This document shows, in pieces, positions 1 to 8,674 of a stretch of 64,000 nt of DNA. The notes under the pieces were generated by a model, which was not told where the DNA came from, did no database searches, and was given only the letters and a program-made list of their open reading frames with translations. This DNA is from Mesorhizobium sophorae (lineage in GTDB: Bacteria; Pseudomonadota; Alphaproteobacteria; Rhizobiales; Rhizobiaceae): contig NZ_NNRI01000012.1 in the NCBI RefSeq assembly GCF_002270415.1, positions 327,619 through 391,618 on the forward strand, written 5' to 3'. The position numbers and the translations under genes were made by a program. How positions within the stretch are numbered: position 1 is the first letter of the stretch; each line of letters begins with the position of its first letter.

Positions 1-2
1 AT

Positions 3-908
3 GGCCTGCGCACCAAGAACCCGGCACAGGCGTGCTGGACCTGGCGCAGCTATCAGATCACCGACCTGCATGCACGCCAGGAGATCGGCGCCGAAAAAGC
101 TTTGCCGGGGCCGGTGCGCGACGCCTTCCTTGCCCCCAGCCATGGCTGTCACATCGACTTCGAGGATGGCTGGCTCTATGGCGATCTGCCGGACCTAAAA
201 CACGACTTTTCGGAAGCGCGCGGGCTTGTCCATTTCCGCTTTGCCTTCAACGAGACGATGCTGGTCGGCGCTCGCAAGCAGCCGCTGGAATCGGTCGATG
301 CCGTCCGCAAGGCGGTGGAGAATGGATCGCGGAAATTCCGCTCGCCGGCGGAACTGATCGAGGCGGTCACGGGCCAGTCTCTCGACGGCATGTCGGTCGA
401 GCTCGGCAAGCTGGGCGACACGCTCGACGGCATCGAGGACCGCGTCGTGCGCGATGCATGGCACAATGAGCGACAGGCGCTGGTCGAGGCGCGCCGGCAG
501 TTGGTGGTGATCCATCGACAGATGGCGACGATCACCAATCTGTTCCGGCATCTCGACCATTCGCATCGCAACGAGCTGCCTGACCCGATCAACGACATGG
601 CGGCCAGGCTCTCGCAGCGGGCGCATACGCTCTATCATGACGGCGAGCAGTTGCAGGCGCGCACACGGCTGTTGCAGGACGAGTTGATGGCCAAGCTGAC
701 CATGCAGTCGAACCAGTTGCTCTATGTACTCTCTGTCATGACGGCGGTGTTGCTGCCGATGACCATCATCTCGGGCCTGTTCGGCATGAATGTCGGCGGG
801 CTGCCCTTGGTCGACACGCCCATGGGTTTCTGGGTGGTGACAGCGGTCTCGGTGTTTATCGCGGCAGCCACCTATCTGTTCGTCAGGCGGCTTGGCCGGG
901 GGCTGTAA
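3..908 (+). CDS. zntB: ZntB/CorA-family divalent cation transporter (5' partial)
   Basis: C-terminal 301 residues of a CorA-superfamily inner-membrane transporter; the open frame runs off the left edge, so the start is missing. The first visible ATG in this frame (102) is internal because coding sequence continues upstream of it. A long helical cytoplasmic segment rich in charged residues is followed by two C-terminal membrane helices. The first ends in the family signature GMN, here GMNVGGLP, about 40 residues before the stop. The GMNVGG form is typical of the ZntB branch (zinc) rather than classical CorA (GMNFE, magnesium). The family works as a homopentamer. Substrate is inferred from the signature only. 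It converges on the GST gene with an 18-base gap. Confidence 0.88.
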   Translation, partial: GLRTKNPAQACWTWRSYQITDLHARQEIGAEKALPGPVRDAFLAPSHGCHIDFEDGWLYGDLPDLKHDFSEARGLVHFRFAFNETMLVGARKQPLESVDAVRKAVENGSRKFRSPAELIEAVTGQSLDGMSVELGKLGDTLDGIEDRVVRDAWHNERQALVEARRQLVVIHRQMATITNLFRHLDHSHRNELPDPINDMAARLSQRAHTLYHDGEQLQARTRLLQDELMAKLTMQSNQLLYVLSVMTAVLLPMTIISGLFGMNVGGLPLVDTPMGFWVVTAVSVFIAAATYLFVRRLGRGL

Positions 909-926
909 CCGCAGCCCGGCGACTGT

Positions 927-1628
927 TCATGCCGAAGCGCGAAGATCCTCGATGATGGTCCCGGCGGCACGGATTTCCGCCTCGTGGTCCGGGTCGCGCC
1001 AGGTCTCGGCAAGGCCGGCCGCATACCATTCGAGCATCGCCGTCAGATTGAGGAGCTGTGCCGCATAGGCCGCAGCCGCCCCCTCGAAGGTGAGCCCATA
1101 GGACTGCACCCGGAACGCCACCGGGGCAAAGAAGGCATCGACGGCGGTAAAATGTGCGCCGGCGAGAAACGGCCCGCCGAAACGGGCAAGGCCATCGTTC
1201 CATAGGTCGCCGAGGCGGAAGAGATCCTGCTTCAGCGCATCGGACATCGGGAACGGTTTGACGCGTACGCCGCAACTCATCGGGCACGCGCCGCGCAGTG
1301 CGGTGAAACTCGAATGCATTTCGGCGGCAGCCGAGCGCGCCCAGGCGCGCGCCTTGGCCTCAACGGGCCAAACGCCATGGTGACGCTCTGCCAGATACTC
1401 GACGATGGCAAGCGAATCCCAGACCGCCCAGCCATCGTCGACCAGGCTGTTGTCTATCAAGCAGGGCACCCGGCCGCTGGGTGAGAAAGGTCGGTAGAGA
1501 TCCCAGCTCGAACCGGTCGGAAATGGCGTCAGCCGCTCCTCGAACGGAATATCCAGCTCGCGCATGAGCACCCATGGCCGCAGCGACCATGAGGAATAGT
1601 TCTTGTTGGCGATGTGCAGCAGGTACAT
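927..1628 (-). CDS. Glutathione S-transferase family protein
   Basis: Predicted cytosolic GST of 233 residues. The N-terminal thioredoxin-like domain (about 1-80) shows a SSWSLRPW segment that supplies the usual catalytic Ser/Tyr region, the cis-proline segment GRVPCL and the glutathione gamma-glutamyl-binding DSLAI motif. An all-helical C-terminal domain follows (about 90-225). The ATG at 1628 is preceded by AAGGAG at good spacing, which fixes the start. It lies 9 bases downstream of the rarD-like gene on the same strand, so the two are probably co-transcribed. The physiological substrate cannot be deduced. Confidence 0.88.
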   Translation of the reverse strand: MYLLHIANKNYSSWSLRPWVLMRELDIPFEERLTPFPTGSSWDLYRPFSPSGRVPCLIDNSLVDDGWAVWDSLAIVEYLAERHHGVWPVEAKARAWARSAAAEMHSSFTALRGACPMSCGVRVKPFPMSDALKQDLFRLGDLWNDGLARFGGPFLAGAHFTAVDAFFAPVAFRVQSYGLTFEGAAAAYAAQLLNLTAMLEWYAAGLAETWRDPDHEAEIRAAGTIIEDLRASA

Positions 1629-1637
1629 CGAAACTCC

Positions 1638-2555
1638 TTACCGGATAGAAGCCTTGCGCGCGTTCGTCAGCATCGACCAGGAATAGATCGCCAATGCCGC
1701 CCAGATGAGAGCAAAGGCGACGGCCTGGGTGGTGCCGAAAGGCTCGTTGAAGATCAAGACCGCGATCAGGAACACCATGGTCGGCGCGATGTACTGCATG
1801 ATGCCGATGGTCGAGAGGCGCAGCAGCTTGGCACCGAAGGCGAACAGCAGCAGCGGCACGGATGTGACCGGACCGCAGCCGATCAGCAATGCCGTATCAG
1901 CACCGCTGCCGGACACGATGTGGTCCTGCCCGGTCGCGATCAGGTAGGCTATGTAACCGAGGGCCGGCACCGACAGCAAAAGCACTTCGAGCAGGAAGCC
2001 CTGGCTGGGGCCGATCGGCAGCGTCTTGCGGAAGAAGCCGTAGGCGGCGAAGGAAAACGCCAGCGCCAGCGACACCCAGGGCAGCTTGCCGCCCTCGATG
2101 GTCAGCACCGTGACGGCGACTGCCGCCAGCACCACCGCCGCGATCTGCAACCGGTCGAGACGCTCGCCCAGGAGCAGCGCACCGACGACGACGTTGACCA
2201 GTGGGTTGATGTAATAGCCGAGCGCGGTCTCGACGGTGCGGTCGACGGCGATCGCCCAGACATAGATGCCCCAGTTGACCGAAATCAGCGCCGCCGTCAG
2301 CGCGGCCATGGCGATGGTGCGGGGTGACCGAAGTGCCGCCTTGAAATCCGCCGTGCGGCCGGCCCAGACCAGCACGGCCGCGGCGATGGGCACCGACCAG
2401 ACGATACGGTGGGCAATGACTTCGGCGAGCGGCAGGTGGGCGACCGCCTTCATGTAGAAGGGCAGCAATCCCCACAGCAGATAGGCGCCCAGCGCCAAAA
2501 GAAAGCCGCGGCGGGCCTTTGAATCGGTGTCCAGGGCAGTTGCTTCAGGGGCCAT
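1638..2555 (-). CDS. rarD: RarD-type EamA-family transporter
   Basis: A 305-residue polytopic inner-membrane protein with about ten hydrophobic helices in two EamA repeats. It matches the RarD subfamily in the N-terminal GAYLLWGLLPFYMKAV and internal HRIVWS segments. The family belongs to the drug/metabolite transporter superfamily; members were named for chloramphenicol sensitivity, but their natural substrates are mostly unknown. The ATG at 2555 gives full family length. It starts 83 bases downstream of cimA on the same strand and is followed by the GST. Confidence 0.88.
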   Translation of the reverse strand: MAPEATALDTDSKARRGFLLALGAYLLWGLLPFYMKAVAHLPLAEVIAHRIVWSVPIAAAVLVWAGRTADFKAALRSPRTIAMAALTAALISVNWGIYVWAIAVDRTVETALGYYINPLVNVVVGALLLGERLDRLQIAAVVLAAVAVTVLTIEGGKLPWVSLALAFSFAAYGFFRKTLPIGPSQGFLLEVLLLSVPALGYIAYLIATGQDHIVSGSGADTALLIGCGPVTSVPLLLFAFGAKLLRLSTIGIMQYIAPTMVFLIAVLIFNEPFGTTQAVAFALIWAALAIYSWSMLTNARKASIR

Positions 2556-2638
2556 GGGCCAACGCTATGGCCCAGCCGCCTTGCCAAGACCATCACAAAG
2601 TTCTGATGGATCAACGGACTTTCGTTGATGGTTCAACC

Positions 2639-4261
2639 CTACTCCGCCGCCACCAGCCCGGCCATCTCGCGGTTCTTCATCAGCTTGTAGACGATGGAGT
2701 CCATCAGCGCCTGGAACGAAGCGTCGATGATGTTTTCGGAAACGCCGACCGTCCACCAGCGCGCGCCGGTACCATCATGCGATTCGATCAGCACGCGGGT
2801 GATCGCCTCCGTGCCGCCATTGAGGATACGCACCTTGAAGTCGGCAAGCTCCATGTCGGCGATCTCGTTCTGGAATTTGCCGAGATCCTTGCGCAGGGCA
2901 ATGTCGAGCGCGTTGACCGGGCCATGCCCCTCGGCCACCGACATCTTCTCCTCGCCGTCGACCAGCACCTTCACGATCGCCTCGGACACCGTCTTCAACT
3001 GGCCGTTGGCGTCGAAGCGGCGCTCGACCATGCAGCGGAACGAGGTGACGTTGAAGAACTCCGGCAGGCCGTGCAGCATCTTGCGCGCCAGAAGTTCGAA
3101 GCTGGCGTCAGCCCCTTCATAGGCATAGCCCTCGGCCTCGCGTTCCTTGACCACGGCAATCAGCGCATCGAGCCGGTGGTCGTCCTTAGGCACATCAATC
3201 CCGCGCCGCTTCAGCTCGGCGAGGAAATTGGCCTTGCCGCCCTGGTCCGAGACCATGACTCGGCGGCGGTTGCCGACCGCTTCCGGCGGCACGTGCTCAT
3301 AGGTCGCGGGCTCCTTGGCCAGTGCGGAGGCATGGATGCCGGCCTTGGTGGCGAAGGCCGAGGCGCCGACATAGGGCGCCTGCGCTTCCGGAGCGCGGTT
3401 CAGGAGCTCGTCGAAAGCGCGGGAAAGCCTGGAGACGCCGGTCAGGGCTTCCGCCGAAATACCTGTTTCGAAGCGGGAGGAGAAGGCTGGCTTCAGCGCC
3501 AAGGTCGGCACGATCGAGATCAGGTTGGCGTTGCCGCAGCGCTCGCCGATGCCGTTGAGCGTTCCCTGGATCTGGCGCACGCCGGCCTCGACCGCGGCCA
3601 GCGAATTGGCGACCGCCTGGCCGGTGTCGTCATGGGCATGGATGCCGAGATTGCCGCCGGGGATGCCTGAGCCGATGACCTGCTCGACAATGGCGCGAAC
3701 TTCCGACGGCTGCGTGCCGCCATTGGTGTCGCACAGCACCACCCACCGCGCGCCGGCATCAAAGGCCGTCTTGGCACAGGCCAGGGCGTAGTCGGGATTG
3801 GCCTTGAAGCCATCAAAGAAATGCTCGCAATCGACCATCGCCTCCTTGCCGGCGGCGATCGCCGCCTCGACGGATGCCTTGATGGCGTCGAGGTTCTCCT
3901 CGTTGGTGCAGCCGAGCGCGACGCGGACGTGGTAGTCCCAGCTCTTGGCGACGAAGCAGATGGCGTCCGACTTCGATTGCACAAGGGCTGCAAGGCCAGG
4001 ATCGTTAGACGCCGACACCCCTGCCCGCTTGGTCATGCCGAAGGCGACAAATTTGGCGCGCGCCGTGCGCTTCTCCTGGAAGAAGGCGGTGTCTGTCGGA
4101 TTGGCGCCGGGATAGCCGCCCTCGACATAGTCGAGGCCGAAAGCGTCGAGCAATTTTGCGATGGCGATCTTGTCCTCGACGGAGAAGTCGATGCCTGGTG
4201 TCTGCTGGCCATCGCGCAAGGTGGTGTCGAAGAGGTAGAGGCGCTCGCGGGTCATGGTCAT
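2639..4261 (-). CDS. cimA: (R)-citramalate synthase
   Basis: A 540-residue DRE-TIM metallolyase that condenses pyruvate with acetyl-CoA to (R)-citramalate, the first step of a threonine-independent route to isoleucine. The N-terminal TIM barrel opens with YLFDTTLRDGQQTPG, carrying the Arg-Asp catalytic pair, and has the metal-binding HAHDDTG motif in mid-barrel. A C-terminal LeuA-type allosteric domain follows (about 390-520). The family paralogue 2-isopropylmalate synthase is the alternative, but length and motifs fit CimA of alphaproteobacteria. The frame stays open far upstream, but the ATG at 4261 overlaps the pip stop codon as ATGA, indicating translational coupling. Confidence 0.88.
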   Translation of the reverse strand: MTMTRERLYLFDTTLRDGQQTPGIDFSVEDKIAIAKLLDAFGLDYVEGGYPGANPTDTAFFQEKRTARAKFVAFGMTKRAGVSASNDPGLAALVQSKSDAICFVAKSWDYHVRVALGCTNEENLDAIKASVEAAIAAGKEAMVDCEHFFDGFKANPDYALACAKTAFDAGARWVVLCDTNGGTQPSEVRAIVEQVIGSGIPGGNLGIHAHDDTGQAVANSLAAVEAGVRQIQGTLNGIGERCGNANLISIVPTLALKPAFSSRFETGISAEALTGVSRLSRAFDELLNRAPEAQAPYVGASAFATKAGIHASALAKEPATYEHVPPEAVGNRRRVMVSDQGGKANFLAELKRRGIDVPKDDHRLDALIAVVKEREAEGYAYEGADASFELLARKMLHGLPEFFNVTSFRCMVERRFDANGQLKTVSEAIVKVLVDGEEKMSVAEGHGPVNALDIALRKDLGKFQNEIADMELADFKVRILNGGTEAITRVLIESHDGTGARWWTVGVSENIIDASFQALMDSIVYKLMKNREMAGLVAAE

Positions 4262-5214
4262 TTGCCCGCAAACTTGTCCGTCGCCCTGATCAACTGACCC
4301 AGGATGCCCGACTCCGAATAGGCATGACCGGCGCCCTCGATCAGGTGAAAATCCGCCTTCGGCCAGGCCTTGTGCAGCGCCCAGGCATAGCGCGCCGGGC
4401 ACGGCATGTCGTAGCGGCCATGCACGATGGTGCCGGGTATATCCCTCAATTTCCAGGCATCGCGCAGCAACTGCCCCTCTTCCAGCCAGCCGGCATGGAC
4501 GAAATAGTGGTTTTCGATACGGGCAAAGGCGACGGCATAGTCGTCCTGTCCGAAAGGCCCGCTGGTTTCGGGGTCGGGCAAAAGCGTGATCGTCTCGCCT
4601 TCCCACAGGCTCCAGGCCCGAGCCGCCTCGATCTGCGCCTTGCGGTCGCTGCCCACCAGCCGCTTGCGGTAAGCCGCCATCATGTCGCCGCGCTCGGCCT
4701 CCGGGATCGGCGCCAGGAACCGCTCCCATTTGTCCGGGAACATTTCCGAGACACCGAACTGGTAATACCATTCGAGCTCCGCACGCGTCAGCGTGTAGAT
4801 GCCACGCACAACCAGTTCGCTGACGCGATCAGGGTGGGTCTCGGCATAGGCAAGCGCCAGGGTCGAGCCCCAGGAACCGCCGAACACCAGCCATTTGTCG
4901 AAGCCGGCCATCTCGCGCAGGCGTTCGATATCGGCGACCAGATGCCAGGTCGTGTTGGCTTCCAGGGAGGCGTTGGGCGTCGATTTTCCACAGCCGCGCT
5001 GGTCGAACAGGATGACGTCGTAAAGTTTTGGGTCGAACAGCCGCCGGTGTTTTGGCGAGATGGTGCCGCCTGGCCCGCCATGCAGGAACACCGCCGGCTT
5101 GGCGCCCCTGGTGCCGGAGCGTTCCCAATAGACCTGATGGCCGTCGCCGACATCGAGCATGCCGGACTCGAACGCCTCGATCTCGGGATAGAGGGTGCGC
5201 AGTCGGCTGCTCAT
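4258..5214 (-). CDS. pip: Prolyl aminopeptidase (proline iminopeptidase)
   Basis: A 318-residue cytosolic alpha/beta-hydrolase of peptidase family S33, releasing N-terminal proline from peptides. Visible features are the oxyanion region HGGPGG, the QRGCGKS motif, the nucleophile elbow GGSWGS and the C-terminal GAGHAYSE histidine segment. The nucleophile-elbow form GGSWG is diagnostic for prolyl iminopeptidases. It overlaps cimA downstream and the GFA gene upstream by four bases each (ATGA), so it is an internal gene of a tightly coupled operon. Confidence 0.92.
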   Translation of the reverse strand: MSSRLRTLYPEIEAFESGMLDVGDGHQVYWERSGTRGAKPAVFLHGGPGGTISPKHRRLFDPKLYDVILFDQRGCGKSTPNASLEANTTWHLVADIERLREMAGFDKWLVFGGSWGSTLALAYAETHPDRVSELVVRGIYTLTRAELEWYYQFGVSEMFPDKWERFLAPIPEAERGDMMAAYRKRLVGSDRKAQIEAARAWSLWEGETITLLPDPETSGPFGQDDYAVAFARIENHYFVHAGWLEEGQLLRDAWKLRDIPGTIVHGRYDMPCPARYAWALHKAWPKADFHLIEGAGHAYSESGILGQLIRATDKFAGK

Positions 5215-5687
5215 AGCTGCAAACCTTTGGTCGGCCAGTCCGCCGTTTCGTGGTCGGGATGCTGGAAGGAGATGATCTGCTCCTGCCGGGCGTAGTAGTC
5301 GGGGTCCTGGTGGATGGGCTGGTCGAAGATCGTCTCCACCCAGGGCAGCCGCGCGGCGTAGTTGACCTGGATTTGCGGGGCGAGATCGGAGCGGTCGTCG
5401 AAGGCGCCGATGGCGATCTCCAGTCCACCGGGCTGCCGATAGGTCAGCGGCGTGCCGCAGCGGGCGCAGAAGCCACGATCGATGTTGACCGACGACTGGA
5501 AATAGCTTGGTTCCTCATGGGTCCATTCGACGCCATCCTGGGGCACCGTCACCAGCGCCCCGAAGAACGAGCCGAACTGCTTCTGGCACATGCGGCAATG
5601 GCAAATCGACGGCCGGCCGAGCGCCCCCTTGATGCGGAAGCGCACCGCGCCGCACTGGCAGCCGCCGGTTCGTATTGTCTCGGTCAT
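5211..5687 (-). CDS. GFA-family (glutathione-dependent formaldehyde-activating-like) protein, copy 1
   Basis: A 158-residue protein of the GFA/CENP-V fold. The family zinc ligands are seen in CQCGAV near the N-terminus, in CHCRMCQK around residue 40 and in FCARCGTPL around residue 85. The founding member catalyses formation of S-hydroxymethylglutathione, but most homologues have no proven activity, so the enzymatic name should be used cautiously. The ATG at 5687 overlaps the stop of the upstream paralogue; an upstream in-frame extension lies inside that gene and is rejected. It is about half identical by eye to copy 2, pointing to a local tandem duplication. Confidence 0.86.
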   Translation of the reverse strand: MTETIRTGGCQCGAVRFRIKGALGRPSICHCRMCQKQFGSFFGALVTVPQDGVEWTHEEPSYFQSSVNIDRGFCARCGTPLTYRQPGGLEIAIGAFDDRSDLAPQIQVNYAARLPWVETIFDQPIHQDPDYYARQEQIISFQHPDHETADWPTKGLQL

Positions 5688-6175
5688 GATCTTTCCTTCG
5701 GCGGCCATTGTTCGGTGTCGTGGTCCGGGTGCTGGTAGGAGACGAGATCGGCCAGATAGGGGGCCGACGACATGTCCGCCATCGTCTCCTCGCCCGGCAA
5801 TTGCGGGATCGTGTCGACATAGGGCAGCTTTGCCTCGGTGCCCCACTGGATCAGCGGCACGATCTCCGCCGGATTGTCGAACGCGCCGATGGCGAGGCCA
5901 ACGCCGTCCGGCGCGGTGAAGGTCAGCGGCGTGCCGCAATTGGCGCAAAAGCCACGATCGACATGGCTGGACGAGCGGAAATATTTGGGCTCACCGCGCG
6001 TCCAGTCGAGCGTTGCGCCGCGCACCGAAACCAGCGGCGCGTAGAACGAGCCGAACGCCTTCTGGCACATGCGGCAATGGCAGATCGAAGCGTCGCCAAG
6101 CGCGCCCTCGACGCGAAAGCGCACCGCGCCGCACTGGCAGCCGCCGGTATAGATCGGTCGGTTGTCGAGGCTCAT
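5684..6175 (-). CDS. GFA-family protein, copy 2
   Basis: A 163-residue tandem paralogue of the downstream GFA gene with the same zinc-binding cysteine pattern: CQCGAV near residue 15, CHCRMCQK near 40 and FCANCGTPL near 85. Conserved segments align colinearly with copy 1, including the cysteine clusters and a shared YQHPDHD-like C-terminal motif. It starts at the ATG at 6175, six bases after the VOC gene ends, and overlaps copy 1 by four bases. Function is inferred only to family level. Confidence 0.86.
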   Translation of the reverse strand: MSLDNRPIYTGGCQCGAVRFRVEGALGDASICHCRMCQKAFGSFYAPLVSVRGATLDWTRGEPKYFRSSSHVDRGFCANCGTPLTFTAPDGVGLAIGAFDNPAEIVPLIQWGTEAKLPYVDTIPQLPGEETMADMSSAPYLADLVSYQHPDHDTEQWPPKERS

Positions 6176-6181
6176 CGCGGT

Positions 6182-6568
6182 TCACTCCGGGGCATGGCAG
6201 ACGGCTTCGACATTGTTGCCGTCGGGATCGAAGACGAAGGCGCCGTAATAATTCGGGTGATAGTGCGGACGCAGGCCCGGCCCGCCATTGTCCTTGCCGC
6301 CGGCGGCAAGTGCCGCGGCATGGAAGGCATCGACCTCGGCGCGGCTGCGCGCGGTGAAGGCGACGTGCTGGTGGTCTTTCGGCTTGTCCTTGCCGGAACT
6401 CAGCCAGAACACCGGCCGGTCGCGGCCATAGCCGCCGACCTTGGCGCCGCCGGTGTATTCCGGCGGCACCATATACAGCAGCGCAGCGCCCAACGGCGCC
6501 ATCGCCTTGTCGTAGAAAGCCTTCGAAGCATCGAAATCGGCAACGGTGATACCGAGATGGTCGATCAT
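6182..6568 (-). CDS. VOC-family (glyoxalase/bleomycin-resistance fold) protein
   Basis: A 128-residue single vicinal-oxygen-chelate module pair. It begins MIDHLGITVADFDASKAFYD, the usual first beta-alpha unit, and ends with GNNVEAVCH, carrying the acidic metal-ligand position. An interior FTARSRAEVDAFH segment matches many uncharacterised proteobacterial VOC proteins. It could be a dioxygenase, an isomerase or a binding protein. It overlaps the upstream DUF559 gene by four bases. Sitting next to two GFA genes suggests a role in handling reactive aldehydes or thiol adducts, but that is inference. Confidence 0.85.
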   Translation of the reverse strand: MIDHLGITVADFDASKAFYDKAMAPLGAALLYMVPPEYTGGAKVGGYGRDRPVFWLSSGKDKPKDHQHVAFTARSRAEVDAFHAAALAAGGKDNGGPGLRPHYHPNYYGAFVFDPDGNNVEAVCHAPE

Positions 6569-6972
6569 GGTACGGACTCCCTTGCTGGTTCGCTCGCCAG
6601 AATTTCAGCGCCGGCCAGGCCGGCTTCGATCACGATGTGCTGGCAGACATTGTCGATATCGCGAATGACGTCGTCGTTCCAGAAGCGCAGGATGGTCCAG
6701 CCGCTGCCCTTCAAAAAGGTGCTGCGTTCTGCATCGCGCTCGACATGCTCAGCATCCGCATGCTGGCTGCCATCAACCTCAACAATCAGCTTTTTGTCCG
6801 AGCAGGCAAAATCAACGATGTAGGGTCCGATCGGCACCTGCCGTCGAAAGCTCAATCCCATCAGCCTGTGCGCGCGAAGCTCGTTCCAGAGCTTCAGCTC
6901 GGCATCGGTCATCACACGACGCATGGATTTTGCGTTCTTGCGCTGGCGTGGCGGGACGAGGTCGTGACCCAT
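6565..6972 (-). CDS. DUF559 endonuclease-fold protein (Vsr-like)
   Basis: A 135-residue protein with the DUF559 fold, related to the very-short-patch-repair nuclease Vsr. After a basic N-terminus (RQRKNAKSMRRVMTDAE), the core reads FRRQVPIGPYIVDFAC, then KKLIVEVDGSQHA. This gives the Asp and Glu-x-Asp arrangement of PD-(D/E)XK-like nucleases, followed by FLKGSGWTILRFWNDDV. DUF559 proteins are widespread in rhizobia and their targets are unknown. The gene heads the coupled operon running to cimA; its ATG at 6972 lies downstream of an inverted-repeat element. Confidence 0.85.
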   Translation of the reverse strand: MGHDLVPPRQRKNAKSMRRVMTDAELKLWNELRAHRLMGLSFRRQVPIGPYIVDFACSDKKLIVEVDGSQHADAEHVERDAERSTFLKGSGWTILRFWNDDVIRDIDNVCQHIVIEAGLAGAEILASEPARESVP

Positions 6973-7018
6973 CAGGCGCCCTCGTTTTGAAGGTTGGCGA
7001 AATCATGGATGATGGCCA

Positions 7019-7195
7019 ATCTCCCCCCTTGCGGGGGAGATGTCCGGCAGGACAGAGGGGGGTGCTGTCCCTCCAGCCCATCAGCCAATTGTGGCGATGC
7101 CGTGAGCTGTTTGTCGATGGGAATGGATTGAGAGGTTGGCGATCCTTCCCACCCCCCTCTGTCCTGCCGGACATCTCCCCCGCAAGGGGGGAGAT
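7019..7195. repeat. Perfect 45-bp inverted repeat between cysS and the DUF559 gene
   Basis: Two 45-base arms at 7019-7063 and 7151-7195 are exact reverse complements, separated by 87 bases. Each arm itself contains a smaller hairpin (TCTCCCCC...GGGGGAGA type) and the internal box TGTCCGGCAGGACA. G/C-run elements of this kind are common between genes in Mesorhizobium and relatives. The cysS stop is 45 bases away and the DUF559 start is 46 bases away, so transcripts crossing the gap could form a very stable cruciform-like stem. Confidence 0.9.
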
Positions 7196-7240
7196 CGGCT
7201 GCCACAGGCGCTTTCGCCAACTTGGTATCCAGCGCCACCC

Positions 7241-8674
7241 TCACCGCTTCACCTCCCACGTTGTCACGCGCTCTCCGGTGACGGGGTCCTTGCCGTCCTT
7301 CAATTGTACGCCTTGTGCCAGCAATTCGTCGCGGATGCGGTCGGCGTCGGCCCAGTTCTTCGACGCGATGAGCGCGAGGCGATTGGCGATCGCCTCGGCA
7401 ACACCACCTTCATCAATGTCGGCCGAGGCGACATCGAAGCCGAGGAACAGCAGCGACGCCTTCAGCGAAGCCGCCGCTTCGTTGCCGTCCACGGCCTCGC
7501 CGGCCAACTGCGTCAGGACCTGGAAGGCGGCGTAGGTGGCGAGATCGTCCGTCAACGCATCGATGACCTCCACCGGCAATTGCCCCGCGGCCGGCGCAAG
7601 ATCCGCCGCCCGTTTCCATTTGCGCAGCATGTTCTCTGCCTCCTCCAGCTTGCGCACGGAAAAGTCGATCGGTTCGCGATAATGCGTCATCAGCATTGCC
7701 AGCCGCAGCACCTCGCCCGGCCATTTGCGGCCGCCAAAAGTCTCCGTCTCCAGCAACTCGTTGATCGAATAGAAATTGCCGAGGCTCTTCGACATCTTCT
7801 GGCCTTCGACCTGCAGGAAGCCGTTGTGCATCCAGATATTGGCCATGACGTCGGTGCCATGGGCGCAACGCGACTGGGCGATCTCGTTCTCATGGTGCGG
7901 GAAGATCAGGTCAAGGCCGCCGCCATGGATGTCGAAGACCTCGCCGAGATAGGCGGCCGACATCGCCGAGCATTCGATGTGCCAGCCCGGCCGGCCCCTG
8001 CCCCACGGGCTGTTCCAGCCCGGCTCCTCCGGTGACGACAACTTCCACAGCACGAAATCTTGCGGGTTTTTCTTGTGCGCGTCGACAGCGATCCGAGCGC
8101 CGGCCTGCTGCTCGTCGAGATTGCGCTTCGACAATTGTCCATAGTCCGGCATCGAGGCGGTGTCGAACAGCACTTCACCCGCCGCGACATAGGCATGGCC
8201 GCGTCCGATCAGGCTTTGAATCAAGGTGATCATGTCGGCCTTGCCGTCAGCGCGGGGCTCGACGAATTCGGTGGCGCGCGGCTCGACCGTCGGCTCCAGG
8301 CAGCCGAGAACGGCCACATCCTTGTGGAACTGGTCTGCCGTCTTTTCGGTGACCCGCCGGATCGCCTCGTTGAGCGAGAGCGCGCCGGAAGCGATCTCGC
8401 TGCCGAAGTCCCGCAGGGCGCGCGCGTTGATCTTGTCGTCGACGTCGGTGATGTTGCGCACATAGGTGACGTGCGCCTCGCCATAGAGATGGCGCAGCAA
8501 GCGGAACAGCACGTCGAAGACGATCACCGGCCTGGCGTTGCCGATATGGGCAAAGTCGTAGACCGTCGGGCCGCAGACATACATGCGCACATTGCGCGGA
8601 TCGATCGGGACGAAATCCTCTTTCGTTCGCGTCAGCGTGTTGTAGAGGCGCAGGCCATGCGATGCGTCAGACAT
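7241..8674 (-). CDS. cysS: Cysteinyl-tRNA synthetase
   Basis: A 477-residue class I aminoacyl-tRNA synthetase charging tRNA-Cys in the cytosol. It has the zinc cysteine in YVCGPTVYDFAHIGNARP (HIGH-type motif HIGN), the second zinc-ligand region with WHIECSAMS, the third in FPHHENEIAQS, and the KMSKS loop as QKMSKSLGN. The C-terminal DALR helical domain and a short anticodon-binding tail follow. The ATG at 8674 gives the expected family length. It stands alone, separated from the downstream operon by the inverted-repeat gap. Confidence 0.97.
   Translation of the reverse strand: MSDASHGLRLYNTLTRTKEDFVPIDPRNVRMYVCGPTVYDFAHIGNARPVIVFDVLFRLLRHLYGEAHVTYVRNITDVDDKINARALRDFGSEIASGALSLNEAIRRVTEKTADQFHKDVAVLGCLEPTVEPRATEFVEPRADGKADMITLIQSLIGRGHAYVAAGEVLFDTASMPDYGQLSKRNLDEQQAGARIAVDAHKKNPQDFVLWKLSSPEEPGWNSPWGRGRPGWHIECSAMSAAYLGEVFDIHGGGLDLIFPHHENEIAQSRCAHGTDVMANIWMHNGFLQVEGQKMSKSLGNFYSINELLETETFGGRKWPGEVLRLAMLMTHYREPIDFSVRKLEEAENMLRKWKRAADLAPAAGQLPVEVIDALTDDLATYAAFQVLTQLAGEAVDGNEAAASLKASLLFLGFDVASADIDEGGVAEAIANRLALIASKNWADADRIRDELLAQGVQLKDGKDPVTGERVTTWEVKR

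Noticed and set aside
2519..3670. A 383-codon frame antisense to cimA
   Set aside because: Overlaps a complete citramalate synthase; no ribosome site or similarity.
7019..7195. The inverted repeat as an insertion sequence
   Set aside because: No transposase frame lies between the arms, which are only 87 bases apart, and no target duplication was seen.
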